Of a stretch of 64,000 bases of DNA, positions 47,226 to 57,436 are shown in pieces. How positions within the stretch are numbered: the first letter of the stretch is position 1; every line of letters begins with the position of its first letter. The notes under the pieces are model-generated. The model was given only the letters and a program-made list of their open reading frames with translations. It was not told the DNA's origin and did no database searches. The stretch covers positions 1-64,000 of the forward strand of contig NZ_JACHLU010000005.1 of the NCBI RefSeq assembly GCF_014204625.1, in the 5' to 3' direction. The DNA comes from Gillisella vitis (GTDB lineage: Bacteria; Pseudomonadota; Alphaproteobacteria; Rhizobiales; Rhizobiaceae). Position numbers and translations under genes: made by a program.

Positions 47226-47969
47226 TCAGACATCAAAGGAAGCTGTCACCATACGGGCATCCTGCTCTATCGTCCCGGCCATGGCAGCACCCGCATCATC
47301 GGCCAAACCGCGCTCAATGGCCATCACCAGCAGGTGGTGCTGCGCAAGAACCGGCGTGAGATCATAGCCATGCTGATCGCGCACAATTGCGCGATAGGCC
47401 AAGGCGTGTGACAGCTCGATGACCCCTTGCAGCGCGCGGATAAACGGATTGCGGGCAGCTTCTGCAATAATGCGATGCAATTCGAAATCGGCCAGAGAAA
47501 AGCTCTGCGGTTCATGAAGGGCAAGCTCCATCTGGCGCAGCCAGTAATGCATCAGACGGATCTGATCACCTGTGTGGCGAGCGGCCGCATCGCTTGCAGC
47601 CTGAGGCTCCAGAGAGCGACGCACATTCTCCAGTCCACGCAAAAATTCTTCATCCGGCCCTGCTTCAAGACACCACGCCAGCACCTGCGCGTCATACAGG
47701 CTCCACCGGCTCTGCTTGACCACTTTGGTACCAACTTTCGGGCGCGCTTCCACCAGCCCTTTGGCCTCCAGTGTTTTCAGGGCTTCGCGCAACACGGTGC
47801 GCGAAACGTTGAACTCGTCCATCAACGCCGCATCATTGGGCAAAATGGAGCCAACGGGAAAGCGGCCAGATATGACGCCCGCACCAATCTCGTTGATCAC
47901 ATGCGAATGAAAATTACGTGCCGTCACCCGCCCGGACAGGGAGCGCAGCAGGCTCCCCGGCTCAATCAT
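47226..47969 (-). CDS. GntR-family regulator, FCD subfamily
   Basis: Regulator of 247 residues. The wHTH is at about 20-85 (INEIGAGVISGRFPVGSIL, LMDEFNVSRTVLREALKTLE); the FCD domain follows. The start is the ATG at 47969, which overlaps the stop of the yjfF-like permease (ATGA). The regulator is thus the last cistron of the sugar-transport operon and should vary with it. The frame extends to 48086 only as shadow. Family members of this subtype often bind sugar acids. Confidence 0.9.
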   Translation of the reverse strand: MIEPGSLLRSLSGRVTARNFHSHVINEIGAGVISGRFPVGSILPNDAALMDEFNVSRTVLREALKTLEAKGLVEARPKVGTKVVKQSRWSLYDAQVLAWCLEAGPDEEFLRGLENVRRSLEPQAASDAAARHTGDQIRLMHYWLRQMELALHEPQSFSLADFELHRIIAEAARNPFIRALQGVIELSHALAYRAIVRDQHGYDLTPVLAQHHLLVMAIERGLADDAGAAMAGTIEQDARMVTASFDV

Positions 47970-48955
47970 GCGAGCGCCTTTTTCTGTCGTGCACGCCCCG
48001 AGCCCGCGCCGGTGCCAGCATGAAAGACCAGCTTTTGCAGCAGAATAAACATGAACAACAAGGCACCGATTGCAATTTTCGTCCACCAGCTCGAAAGGGT
48101 TCCGTCAAACACGATATAGGTCTGAACAAGCCCCTGTAACATCACCCCGATCAGGGTTCCAAACACAAACCCATAGCCGCCGGTCAGAAGCGTGCCGCCT
48201 ATCACCACGGCAGCGATGGCGTCAAGCTCGATGCCAACCGCGGCCAGCGGATAGCCCGCCGAGGTGTAGAGCGAATAAACAATGCCCGCCAGACCCGATA
48301 ACAACGCCGACAACGCATAGATACCAATCGTGACCGATCCGGTCGGAACCCCCATCAACGCCGCTGAAGTCGGATTGCCGCCAAGAGCATAGACATAGGA
48401 GCCAAACCGCGTGCGGTGAGCAACAAAGCCAAAGATCAGAAAAACCAGCAGCATCAAAATGCCAATGGCGCTTAAGCGCCCGCCGCCGGGAAGGCGAAAA
48501 TAGAGGTTGGCAATCGTCTGATAGAGTGGACTGTCAATCGGCAGGGAATCCTGAGTCAACACGGATGCAAGCCCACGGGCCAGAAACATGCCTGCCAGCG
48601 TGACAATGAAGGACGGCACTTTCAAAAAGTAAATCACCGCCCCCATCACTGCACCAAAACAGGCCGACATTGCCAGCACCAGTGCAAATACAATCAGCGG
48701 GTCCATGCCCTTGCCAATCAGGATGGCGGCAACCACGCCGGTCAGGCCAATCACGGCACCAATGGACAGATCAATGCCACCGGACAGGATAACAAAGGTT
48801 GCCCCCACCGCCGCAATGCCCAAAAATGCATTGTCGGTGAGAAAATTGCCAAACACCCGCGTTGAAAACATCGCCGGGTAACGCATCACGCACAAAGTGT
48901 AAGCAACAACAAAAATAAGGGTGGTGGCAGCCAGAGGCCGATAGCGCGGGTTCAT
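47966..48955 (-). CDS. yjfF: sugar ABC transporter permease, YjfF type
   Basis: Inner-membrane permease of 329 residues from the ribose/galactofuranose class (BPD_transp_2): VILSGGIDLSIGAVIGLTG and AVGIELDAIAAVVIGGTLLTGG are hallmark sequences. The ATG at 48955 overlaps the stop of the ytfT-like gene. It appears intact, unlike its partner permease. Confidence 0.9.
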   Translation of the reverse strand: MNPRYRPLAATTLIFVVAYTLCVMRYPAMFSTRVFGNFLTDNAFLGIAAVGATFVILSGGIDLSIGAVIGLTGVVAAILIGKGMDPLIVFALVLAMSACFGAVMGAVIYFLKVPSFIVTLAGMFLARGLASVLTQDSLPIDSPLYQTIANLYFRLPGGGRLSAIGILMLLVFLIFGFVAHRTRFGSYVYALGGNPTSAALMGVPTGSVTIGIYALSALLSGLAGIVYSLYTSAGYPLAAVGIELDAIAAVVIGGTLLTGGYGFVFGTLIGVMLQGLVQTYIVFDGTLSSWWTKIAIGALLFMFILLQKLVFHAGTGAGSGRARQKKALA

Positions 48956-50020
48956 CCTGCCTTCTCCGTTGTCTGAATTTTTTGAGGTGCGACGGCATTT
49001 TTTTTGCGCTGGGTCCAAAAGCCCATCAACGTTGCCACCCGGTCCGATTGCAACACCAGAATGATGATGATCACCATGGCTTTGACAATAAGATTGAACT
49101 CTGGCCGCAAGCCCGACACCAGAATGCCGGTGTTCATCGCCTGAATGATCACAGCCCCCAGAACCGACATGGGAATGGAAAACCGACCCCCCAGCAACGA
49201 GGTGCCGCCAATCACCACCGCTAAAATAGCGTCCAGCTCCAGCCACAGACCGGCATTGTTGGCATCAGCCCCCCGAATGTCGGCAGCCGCAATCGTGCCT
49301 GCAATGCCTGCACACAGGCCACCAAAAGCATAAACCGCCAGAATCAGCGTGCGGCTGCGCAGGCCGGTGTAATTGGCAGCCGATAGATTGGTGCCAATCG
49401 CCTCAATAAACAGGCCGATGGCGCTACGCCGCATCAACAGATGGGTGGCGAGCATCAGCACCAGCGCAATCACCACCGGCATGGGAAAGCCCAGAAACGA
49501 GCCGGTGCCTATGAAAATCAACGCCGGATCGGTGAAGGTAACAATCGAGCCAGAGGTGATGAGCTGTGCCAGCCCCCGGCCCGCCACCATCAGCACCAGC
49601 GTTGCCACAAACGGCTGAATGCCCAGATAGGCCACCAGTGCGCCATTCCACAGGCCGCACACCACGCCGATCGACAGGGACGCAAACAGCGTCACCAGCA
49701 ATGGCTGGCCTGCAACCGCGCAGGTTGCCGCCACGGCACCGGCCACCGCCATCACCGCTCCAACGGACAGGTCAATGCCACGGGTGGCAATAATGGCCGT
49801 CATGCCAAATGCCACGGGTGGCAATAATGGCCGTCATGCCAATTGCCAGAATGGCCACGGGCGCGCCTCGGTTCAAGACATCGATCAGGCTGCCAAACAG
49901 CCGCCCATCACGCCAGGCCACATCAAAAAAGCCGGGAAACACCAGCCAGTTGAGCAAAAGCACCGCAGTCAGTGCAGCAAATTGCGGTTTCATCAGAACG
50001 GAAAAGGAGGGTATTTTCAT
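48952..50020 (-). pseudogene. ytfT: sugar ABC transporter permease, YtfT type, frameshifted
   Basis: Partner permease of the same class. The N-terminal part reads normally from ATG at 50020 (overlapping the ATPase stop by ATGA), reaching GMTAIIATRGI, then runs into an out-of-frame tail and stops at 49772. The remainder resumes in another frame as GMTAIIATRGIDLSVG and continues to 48952. The cause is a perfect 34-bp tandem duplication at 49775-49842. Removing one copy restores a 344-residue permease. As it stands, only a TTG/ATG restart near 49803-49824 could give a truncated product. A sequencing artefact is possible but the duplicate is exact. Confidence 0.88.
49775..49842. repeat. 34-bp perfect tandem duplication inside ytfT
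   Basis: Two exact copies of a 34-bp unit (49775-49808 and 49809-49842). Because 34 is not a multiple of three, it frameshifts the permease gene. This is a typical replication-slippage product and could revert by loss of one copy. Confidence 0.95.
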
Positions 50021-51537
50021 GCGACAGCCCCTTCCGGCTGGGCGGCAATGGTTTGCACAATAATGTCAGGGGTAATGTCGGCACCATGCAGTTCGGCCAC
50101 CATTTTGCGGTCCCGCATCACCACAATGCGGGAGGAATAGCCAACCACTTCATCCAGCTCCGATGAAATGACAATCAACGCCAGCCCATCTTCACGCAGG
50201 CGGCTGATCATGCGGACAATTTCGGCATGGGCACCCACATCAATGCCGCGGGTTGGCTCGTCCAGAATCAGGAACCGTGGATCGGTTGCCAGCCAGCGCG
50301 CCAGAATCACCTTTTGCTGATTGCCGCCCGAGAGCAGCTTGATCGGCAATTCCGCAGATGCGGTGCGAATATCCAGCGCCTCGATAAACTGTCCGGCAAT
50401 TTCCATCTGTTCATCGCGGCTGAGGGTTTTAAACCAGCCAAGCTTGGCCTGCATGGCAATGATAATGTTTTCACGCACCGACAAGTCGCCGAAAATGCCA
50501 TCGGCGCGGCGGTCTTCCGGGCAAAAGCCGAAGCCGAGATCAATGGCATCGCGCGGCGAGCGCACGCGCAGCGCTTGCCCATCCACCTTGAGCTGGCCTG
50601 TGCCAGCAACATCCACACCAAACATCAATCTCGCCATTTCGGTGCGCCCGGAGCCAAGCAGACCGGCAACACCAATCACCTCGCCCTTGCGGATAGTCAG
50701 CGTAAAAGGTTCGACCTTGCCCTCCAGTCCGTAGCTTTCAAACTGCATCATGCTTTCGCCAGCGTCCGCCTCAATGCCTGCCACAGCCTCGTGATGCAAG
50801 GACAGATCCTTGCCCAGCATCATCCGCACCACCATGGTGCGGTTGAGACCGGCAATGGCTTCACTGCCAACAAGGCAGCCGTTTCGAAGCACGGTTACAC
50901 GATCACACAGATCAAAAACCTGATCGAGAAAATGGGTGATGAAGACAATGGCCAGACCTCTGGCCTTCAGACTGCGCACAATTTCGAACAGTTTCAACAC
51001 TTCAGAGCGATCAAGGCTCGCGGTCGGCTCGTCCAGAATCAGCACCTTGCCGGACAGCTCAACCGCACGGGCAATGGCAATGATTTGCTGCACAGCGACC
51101 GAAAAAGTCGACAGCTCGGCGCGAACATCGAGATCCAGCCCATAGCCCGCAAGAATGCGACGCGCCTCCCGATCCATCCGACGGCTATCCACCAGACCAA
51201 AGCGACGCGGTTGACGGCCGATGAAGAGATTATCGGCAACCGTCATATTGGGCAGCAGGTTCACCTCCTGATAAACCGTGCCAATGCCAGCAGCTTGCGC
51301 CTGCTGCGGCGTCGAAAAGCTCATGGCCTCGCCATTCACCAGAACCTGTCCACCATCGGGCACGTAAGCACCCGTGAGGATTTTGATCAGCGTTGATTTT
51401 CCTGCACCATTTTCACCCAGCAGCGCATGGACTTCGCCGGCCTGAAAGGCGATGTCAACAGTGTTCAGCGCCACCTGACTGCCGAATGTCTTGGTGATAC
51501 CCTTTGCCGCCAGCACGGCCGTCTCGATCTGTGTCAT
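50017..51537 (-). CDS. ytfR: sugar ABC transporter ATP-binding protein, two-domain (YtfR/RbsA type)
   Basis: Duplicated ABC ATPase of 506 residues. Domain 1 has Walker A GENGAGKST and Walker B VLILDEPTASLD. Domain 2 has a degenerate GLLGSGRTEMARLMFG in place of Walker A, with LLSGGNQQKVILARWL as signature and ILDEPTRGIDVGAH as Walker B, as normal for RbsA/YtfR. ATG at 51537 has AGGTGA upstream. It lies between the binding-protein gene and the broken permease. Confidence 0.92.
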   Translation of the reverse strand: MTQIETAVLAAKGITKTFGSQVALNTVDIAFQAGEVHALLGENGAGKSTLIKILTGAYVPDGGQVLVNGEAMSFSTPQQAQAAGIGTVYQEVNLLPNMTVADNLFIGRQPRRFGLVDSRRMDREARRILAGYGLDLDVRAELSTFSVAVQQIIAIARAVELSGKVLILDEPTASLDRSEVLKLFEIVRSLKARGLAIVFITHFLDQVFDLCDRVTVLRNGCLVGSEAIAGLNRTMVVRMMLGKDLSLHHEAVAGIEADAGESMMQFESYGLEGKVEPFTLTIRKGEVIGVAGLLGSGRTEMARLMFGVDVAGTGQLKVDGQALRVRSPRDAIDLGFGFCPEDRRADGIFGDLSVRENIIIAMQAKLGWFKTLSRDEQMEIAGQFIEALDIRTASAELPIKLLSGGNQQKVILARWLATDPRFLILDEPTRGIDVGAHAEIVRMISRLREDGLALIVISSELDEVVGYSSRIVVMRDRKMVAELHGADITPDIIVQTIAAQPEGAVA

Positions 51538-51572
51538 GTCGTCACCTGGCCACTCAATGATCATTGGAAAAG

Positions 51573-51606
51573 GAACCGCGCAGGCTCAATATGGCCAGCG
51601 CGGTTC
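51573..51606 (-). terminator. stem-loop after the YtfQ-like binding-protein gene
   Basis: Nine-bp perfect stem GAACCGCGC/GCGCGGTTC with a 16-base loop, followed on the minus strand by CTTTTCC; it starts 10 bases after the stop codon. It is the third of four such structures behind binding-protein genes here. Confidence 0.68.
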
Positions 51607-51615
51607 TTTTAACGT

Positions 51616-52578
51616 TTAGTAGCCAAGGCCCTTGCGGCGCTCGTATTCACCCTTCGGATCATCCGCAGGTGTATAGAGCTTCGATTCCGTAATGATGAAT
51701 TTCTCAGGCTTTTTGCCATTCTTGAGATAGGCATCCAGCGCATCAAACGCAGGACCAGCCATGTTGGGCGTCAGCTCCACCGTGGCATTGGCCTCACCGG
51801 CTGCCATGGCTGTGAAAATATCCGGCACGCCATCGATCGAGACCACCTTGATGTCTGTGCCCGGCTTAAGGCCTGCATCCTTGATGGCCTGAATGCCACC
51901 AACCGCCATATCATCGTTGTGGGCATACATGGCGCAAATGTCCTTGCCGCCATTTTCAGCTTTCAAAAAGCCTTCCATGACTTCCTTGCCCTTGGCGCGG
52001 GTAAAATCGCCGGTCTGGCTGCGAACAATGGTGATGTTGGAATGCTTGGCAATGGCCTCTTCAAAGCCCTTCTTGCGATTGATGGCAGGTGTCGAACCAA
52101 CCGTGCCCTGCAATTCCACCACCTTGCAGGCCTTGTCGCCCACCGCCTTGACCAGCCACTCACCGGCAACGCGACCTTCCTTGACCTGATCCGAGGCAAC
52201 CGATGTCAGGTAAAGATCCTGTGGCGCATCAATACCACGGTCCAGCAGAATCACCGGAATTTTGGCATCCTTGGCCTCAGCCAAAACCGATTCCCAGCCT
52301 GTTGCGACAACAGGTGCAATCAAGATTGCATCCACCCCTTGCGCGATAAAGCCACGAATGGCCTTGATCTGGTTTTCCTGCTTTTGCTGGGCATCGGCAA
52401 ACTTCAAGGTGATGCCACGCTTTTCAGCCTGCATCTTTGTCACCGAGGTTTCGGCCGCGCGCCAGCCGGATTCCGAGCCGATCTGCGAAAAACCAACCGT
52501 CAGATTGGCGGCCATGGCTGAAGAGCAGGCAATCGCCATCATGCTTACACCCAGTGTAAGCTTGCACAACATGTTCAT
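51616..52578 (-). CDS. ytfQ: periplasmic sugar-binding protein (YtfQ type)
   Basis: Periplasmic binding protein type 1, 320 residues. The signal peptide ends near ACSSAMAA (residue 22). The mature start LTVGFSQIGSESGWR and TVAS-type segments (ILLDRGIDAP, IYAHNDDMAVGGIQA-like, VVSIDGVPD) match galactofuranose-binding YtfQ. GGGAGGAAAT precedes ATG at 52578; the frame is open upstream to 52770 but that part is unrelated. The ligand is probably galactofuranose or a related sugar. Confidence 0.9.
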   Translation of the reverse strand: MNMLCKLTLGVSMMAIACSSAMAANLTVGFSQIGSESGWRAAETSVTKMQAEKRGITLKFADAQQKQENQIKAIRGFIAQGVDAILIAPVVATGWESVLAEAKDAKIPVILLDRGIDAPQDLYLTSVASDQVKEGRVAGEWLVKAVGDKACKVVELQGTVGSTPAINRKKGFEEAIAKHSNITIVRSQTGDFTRAKGKEVMEGFLKAENGGKDICAMYAHNDDMAVGGIQAIKDAGLKPGTDIKVVSIDGVPDIFTAMAAGEANATVELTPNMAGPAFDALDAYLKNGKKPEKFIITESKLYTPADDPKGEYERRKGLGY

Positions 52579-52868
52579 TGATTTCCTCCCAAAAAAGACA
52601 CCACCTCCAATGGCATCTTCATTATTCATAAGCAGGTTTAAAAACGCTGTAAAGCGATTAGTAGTATTATATGTGCTGCATTGCAGCATAGGCGATTTTT
52701 CCTGCTTCCCACAAAACCAGACTGAAAAACCGTCATTGTGCGCAAAATTCTTGCACTTCTTATCTTGCACAGAAAACGCTCACAAATCTCTTGATTGATC
52801 GCAAAATATCTATACTGATCAAATGGTGATATTTTTAGATCATTTAACCGATCAGTGACCGTGAGCCA

Positions 52869-53819
52869 ATGACCGCACCACAGCATCGCATGTCGATCTC
52901 GCAGCGCATCATCCATGCAACGCTGTCGCCTGCCCACCGGCAGATTGCAGATTACGTGCTGGATTATCCTTTGCGCGTGGCGGCAATGCGGGCCGAGGAT
53001 CTTGCCGACATCGTCAGCGTCTCGGTGCCCACCGTCAATCGCTTTGCCCGTGCGCTGGGCTTTTCAGGCTATGCACAGTTTCGCGCCGATCTGGTTTTGG
53101 GCTATGAATCGGCATTGGCACCCGTGGAAAAACTGCGTGCGCGGTCCGATCAGGCCCCCAATCAGACCCTTGGCCCGGCAGAGGTGTTTGTTGATACATT
53201 GGCGACCATGGCGCGCAATGTCGAGCGCACCCATCAGGCGCTGGACATCGATGCGCTGTCGCACGCCGTCAATGCCATTTTATCTGCCCGCCGCATTTAC
53301 ATTATTGGCCTGGGCAGCAGTGCATGGCACGGCGGCCTGCTGCTTCGCAGGCTCGATCTGTTTTGCGATGACGTGCGCCTTCTGGCAACAATTGAGGGTG
53401 CCTCTTTTGCAGCACGCACACTGCGCGGCGTCAAACCCGGTGATCTTGCTGTGGCCATCGCCTTTCCCCGCTACATGGCAGACACGATAACCCTGTCAAA
53501 ACGCATGGCAGATGCAGGAGCCAATGTGCTGGCCTTGACCGACAATGCCAGCTCGCCGCTGGTTGCCCACGCCCATATGACGCTCTTTGCGCATGTTGAA
53601 AGCGCCTATTTTGCCAATTGTGAGGCCAGCGCGCTGGCACTGATCGAGGCCCTGACGGCCAGTGTCGCCCACGCCTCTGGCCGCTCGATGCAGGCAGCAA
53701 CCGAACTTGCCGAGACTGTGCTTCCATACCTGCATGGCGGCCATAGCGGCACCCATAGAACACTGGCCAAAATGGCACCAATTGACGACACGCCAGACCC
53801 TGATGCCGACCTCACCTGA
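52869..53819 (+). CDS. RpiR/MurR-family transcriptional regulator
   Basis: Regulator of 316 residues. The RpiR helix-turn-helix is N-terminal (RAEDLADIVSVSVPTVNRFARALG); a SIS sugar/phospho-sugar domain follows from about 140 (YIIGLGSSAWHGGLLLRR, PGDLAVAIAFPRYMADTI, VLALTDNASSPL). The 52579-52868 gap before it is AT-rich and holds several GATC-containing half-sites (CTGATC at 52815, GATCAG at 52850) that could be its operator. It lies 36 bp before the peptide-transporter ATPase, in the same direction. MurR-like members sense amino-sugar phosphates, which would fit peptidoglycan-derived peptides. Confidence 0.88.
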   Translation: MTAPQHRMSISQRIIHATLSPAHRQIADYVLDYPLRVAAMRAEDLADIVSVSVPTVNRFARALGFSGYAQFRADLVLGYESALAPVEKLRARSDQAPNQTLGPAEVFVDTLATMARNVERTHQALDIDALSHAVNAILSARRIYIIGLGSSAWHGGLLLRRLDLFCDDVRLLATIEGASFAARTLRGVKPGDLAVAIAFPRYMADTITLSKRMADAGANVLALTDNASSPLVAHAHMTLFAHVESAYFANCEASALALIEALTASVAHASGRSMQAATELAETVLPYLHGGHSGTHRTLAKMAPIDDTPDPDADLT

Positions 53820-53855
53820 TATGTTTCTGCCCCTTTCTGACCGAGCAAATCACCC

Positions 53856-55736
53856 ATGACCTCTTCTGCCGCATTGCTTAAAACTGCGCCTTTCCTGCTG
53901 GATCATCAGGTTCTGGCGGTCGATGACCTGAGCGTGTCCTTTGCCACCTCCGACGGGCGTGTTCGTGCGGTGCGCAATGTCAGTTTCGATGTTGGTCGAG
54001 GAGAAACCCTTGCCATCGTTGGCGAATCCGGCTCTGGCAAATCGGTGACATCCTTGGCCCTCATGCGGTTGATCGAGCATGGCGGTGGGCGCATTGACAC
54101 AGGCTCAATGCTGTTTCGCCCCGCCTCCGGCCCGGTGCTTGATCTGGCAACCGCGGATGCGCCCTCCATGCGCAATATTCGGGGTGCCGATATTGCCATG
54201 ATCTTTCAGGAGCCGATGACCTCGCTCAACCCGGTGTTTACCGCAGGCGAGCAGATTGCCGAATCCATCCGTCTGCACCAGCGCAAAAGCGAGTCCAGTG
54301 CGAAGGCCGAAGCCCTGCGAATGCTGGATCTGGTACGCATTCCTGAAGCAAAACATGTGTTTGGCCGCTATCCGCATCAATTGTCCGGCGGGATGCGTCA
54401 GCGGGTAATGATCGCCATGGCGCTGGCCTGCCGCCCCTCGCTGTTGATTGCCGATGAGCCGACAACAGCGCTCGACGTCACCGTGCAGGCACAGATTCTG
54501 CAAATGATCCGCCAGCTTCAGGACGACATGAACATGGGCGTGTTGTTTATCACCCATGATATGGGCGTGGTGGCCGAAATTGCCGATCGCGTTCTGGTGA
54601 TGTGTCAGGGCGAAAAAGTCGAGCATGGCGCATCGAAAGATGTGTTTGAGCGGCCAAACCACCCCTATACCAAAGCGCTTCTGGCCGCAGTGCCACGCCT
54701 TGGAGCCATGGCTGGTACCGAAGGGCCGCGCGCGTTTGATCTGGTTGGCGCAGACGCCACAACTGTGAGCGCCGAGCAACCGCCTGCCCGGTTTGATCTG
54801 CCGCCCATCTTGAAAGTGCGTGATCTCGTCACCCGGTTTCCCATCCGGCGCGGCCTGCTCAATCGCGTTGATCGCTATGTTCATGCGGTTGAAAAGGTCA
54901 GTTTTGATCTTTATCCCGGCGAAACATTGGCTTTGGTGGGTGAATCGGGCTGCGGCAAATCCACCACCGGCCGTTCCCTGCTGCGACTGGTCGATAGCCA
55001 AAGCGGCAATGTCGAGTTTGACGGTCGCAATGTGCTTGATTTGCCCGCCAGCGAATTGCGCGGTCTGCGGCGTAATATCCAGCTGGTGTTTCAAGACCCC
55101 TTCGCCTCGCTTGATCCGCGGCTCACGGTTGGCTTTTCCATCATGGAGCCGCTGCTGATCCATGGTCTTGCCAAGGGTGAAGAGGCACGCAAACGGGTGG
55201 CATGGCTGCTGGAGCGGGTGGGCCTGTCGGCAGCCCACGCAGAGCGCTATCCACATGAGTTTTCCGGCGGTCAGCGCCAGCGCATCGCCATTGCCCGTGC
55301 GCTGGCGCTCAACCCGAAAGTGGTGGTCGCCGATGAATCCGTGTCGGCGCTGGATGTGTCCATTCAGGCGCAGATCGTCAATCTGCTGCTGGAATTGCAG
55401 CGCGATCTGGGCATTTCCTATCTGTTTATCAGCCATGACATGGCCGTGGTCGAGCGCGTCAGCCACCGCGTGGCGGTGATGTATCTCGGCCAGATTGTCG
55501 AAATCGGACCACGCTCTGCCATCTTTGAAAACCCGCAGCATCCTTACACGAAAAAGCTGATGGCCGCCGTGCCGATTGCTGATCCGGCTCGCCGCCATCT
55601 GAAACGGGAGTTTGCCGTGGAAGACCTGCCAAGCCCGGTGCGCCGCAAGGGTGATGAGCCGGTTGTCGAGGCCCTGTGCGAGGTCTCCCCCGGCCATTTC
55701 GTCGCCCGGCACAGCATCGGCGTGTTCAAAATGTAA
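53856..55736 (+). CDS. gsiA: peptide ABC transporter, fused dual ATPase (GsiA/DppDF type)
   Basis: Protein of 626 residues carrying two complete ABC ATPases. Domain 1 has Walker A GESGSGKS, signature [16 protein letters not shown] and Walker [12 protein letters not shown]. Domain 2 has [24 protein letters not shown] and [11 protein letters not shown]. Each is followed by an oligopeptide HPY domain ([13 protein letters not shown] and [13 protein letters not shown]). Glutathione importer GsiA has the same fused design. It powers the two permeases encoded further on. Confidence 0.92.
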   Translation: MTSSAALLKTAPFLLDHQVLAVDDLSVSFATSDGRVRAVRNVSFDVGRGETLAIVGESGSGKSVTSLALMRLIEHGGGRIDTGSMLFRPASGPVLDLATADAPSMRNIRGADIAMIFQEPMTSLNPVFTAGEQIAESIRLHQRKSESSAKAEALRMLDLVRIPEAKHVFGRYPHQLSGGMRQRVMIAMALACRPSLLIADEPTTALDVTVQAQILQMIRQLQDDMNMGVLFITHDMGVVAEIADRVLVMCQGEKVEHGASKDVFERPNHPYTKALLAAVPRLGAMAGTEGPRAFDLVGADATTVSAEQPPARFDLPPILKVRDLVTRFPIRRGLLNRVDRYVHAVEKVSFDLYPGETLALVGESGCGKSTTGRSLLRLVDSQSGNVEFDGRNVLDLPASELRGLRRNIQLVFQDPFASLDPRLTVGFSIMEPLLIHGLAKGEEARKRVAWLLERVGLSAAHAERYPHEFSGGQRQRIAIARALALNPKVVVADESVSALDVSIQAQIVNLLLELQRDLGISYLFISHDMAVVERVSHRVAVMYLGQIVEIGPRSAIFENPQHPYTKKLMAAVPIADPARRHLKREFAVEDLPSPVRRKGDEPVVEALCEVSPGHFVARHSIGVFKM

Positions 55737-55779
55737 TTTCTCGCTTACCAAACTGACCCAACCAGCACAGGAGATATTG

Positions 55780-57333
55780 ATGAAGCATACGTTTTCTGCC
55801 AGGCTCGCTCTGACCACAGCGCTCATTGGCTTTCTCTCATTTGGCGCAAGCCAGGCGCTGGCTGCCTCGCATGTCGTGCTCGCCCTTGGCGGACAGGCTG
55901 AAACGCTTGACCCCTATAACACCAACACCACGCTGACCACCGCCGTCACCAAATCCTTTTATGAAGGTCTGTTTGGCTTCGACAAGGATCTGAAAGTGCA
56001 GCCGGTTCTGGCAACGGGCTATACCGTTTCTGATGATGGTCTGGTCTATGACATCAAGCTGCGCGAAGGTGTGAAGTTTCAGGACGGCACCGATTTCAAT
56101 GCAGACGCGGTCAAGGTCAATTTTGACCGTGTTCGCAACCCGGACAACAAGTTGGCCCGGTTCAACCAGTTCAATCAGATGGACAAGGTTGAGGTCGTTT
56201 CGCCTTTAGAGGTGCGCATCACGCTGAAGCAGCCTTTCGGCCCCTTCATCAATTCGCTGGCGCACGCATCGGCGGCGATGATTTCGCCTGCGGCCCTGAC
56301 CAAATGGGGCAATAAGGACATTGCCTTTCATCCGGTTGGCACCGGCCCGTTCGAATTTGTCGAATGGAAGCAGACGGACTTTGTGAAGGTCAAGAAGTTC
56401 GACGGTTACTGGCGCAAGGGCTTTCCAAAGGTCGATGACATCACCTGGAAGCCGGTGACAGACAACAACACCCGTGCTGCCATGCTGCAAACCGGCGAAG
56501 CCGATTTTGCCTATCCCATGCCCTATGAGCAGGTGGCCACACTGAAGCAGAACGCCAAACTCAATGTCACGGTTTCCCCGTCGATCATCGAGCGTTACTT
56601 GAGCTTCAACATGCTGCAAAAGCCCTATGATGATCTGCGTGTTCGCCAGGCCATCAACTACGCCATCAACAAGGAAGCGCTGGCCAAGGTGGCCTTCAGC
56701 GGTTTTGCCAAGCCTGCCGAAGGTATCGTGCCTGAGGGCGTGCTCTATGCCCATAAAATGGCACCTTGGCCCTATGACCCGGCCAAGGCCCGCGCATTGC
56801 TGAAGGAAGCCGGGTATCCAAACGGTTTTGAATCCACCCTGTGGAGCGCCTACACCACAACGACGGCACAAAAAACCATTCAGTTCGTGCAGCAACAGCT
56901 GCAACAGGTTGGCATCAAATTGCAGGTTCAGGCGCTTGAGCCGGGTCAGCGGACCGAGTGGGTTCAGACCGCACCCGATGCGAAGACTGCAAAGGTGCGC
57001 ATGTATTATGCAGGCTGGTCGTCATCAACGGGCGAAGCAGACTGGGCGCTGCGCCCGCTGCTGGCCACCGAAGCATGGCCGCCAAAGCTGAACAACACCG
57101 CCTATTACAGCAATCAAACCGTGGATGATCTGATTGCGAAAGCAATGAAGACCACCAAGGACGACGAGAAGAAGACGCTTTATGCCGATGCGCAAGAGCA
57201 GATCATGAAAGACCTGCCATGGGCACCGCTGGTTGTTGAGCAAAATGTCTCGGCATCTGCCAAGCGTTTAAGCGGTGTCCATGTCATGCCAGACGGCAAT
57301 ATCGATGTCTCTGATATTTCTGTGAGCGAGTAA
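55780..57333 (+). CDS. gsiB: peptide-binding protein, family 5 (GsiB/DppA type)
   Basis: Periplasmic peptide-binding protein, 517 residues. The signal peptide ends near QALA (about residue 29). The mature protein has [37 protein letters not shown] and [13 protein letters not shown], all diagnostic of SBP_bac_5. CAGGAGATATTG precedes ATG at 55780. The gene is 43 bp after gsiA and is followed by a strong stem-loop. Confidence 0.92.
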   Translation: MKHTFSARLALTTALIGFLSFGASQALAASHVVLALGGQAETLDPYNTNTTLTTAVTKSFYEGLFGFDKDLKVQPVLATGYTVSDDGLVYDIKLREGVKFQDGTDFNADAVKVNFDRVRNPDNKLARFNQFNQMDKVEVVSPLEVRITLKQPFGPFINSLAHASAAMISPAALTKWGNKDIAFHPVGTGPFEFVEWKQTDFVKVKKFDGYWRKGFPKVDDITWKPVTDNNTRAAMLQTGEADFAYPMPYEQVATLKQNAKLNVTVSPSIIERYLSFNMLQKPYDDLRVRQAINYAINKEALAKVAFSGFAKPAEGIVPEGVLYAHKMAPWPYDPAKARALLKEAGYPNGFESTLWSAYTTTTAQKTIQFVQQQLQQVGIKLQVQALEPGQRTEWVQTAPDAKTAKVRMYYAGWSSSTGEADWALRPLLATEAWPPKLNNTAYYSNQTVDDLIAKAMKTTKDDEKKTLYADAQEQIMKDLPWAPLVVEQNVSASAKRLSGVHVMPDGNIDVSDISVSE

Positions 57334-57374
57334 ACATCGGCGTCAGAGGCCCCGCCTCTTGCACGCCATAACGG

Positions 57375-57396
57375 CCTCGGCGCTATCGCGCCGGGG
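57375..57396 (+). terminator. stem-loop after the peptide-binding protein gene
   Basis: Nine-bp stem CCTCGGCGC/GCGCCGGGG (one G-T pair) with loop TATC, 41 bases after the stop and 40 before the permease. No T-run. It is a probable differential-expression element. Confidence 0.6.
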
Positions 57397-57436
57397 CAAT
57401 TCATCATCATCCTGAAAGCGTCTTGCTGCGGTTGCC

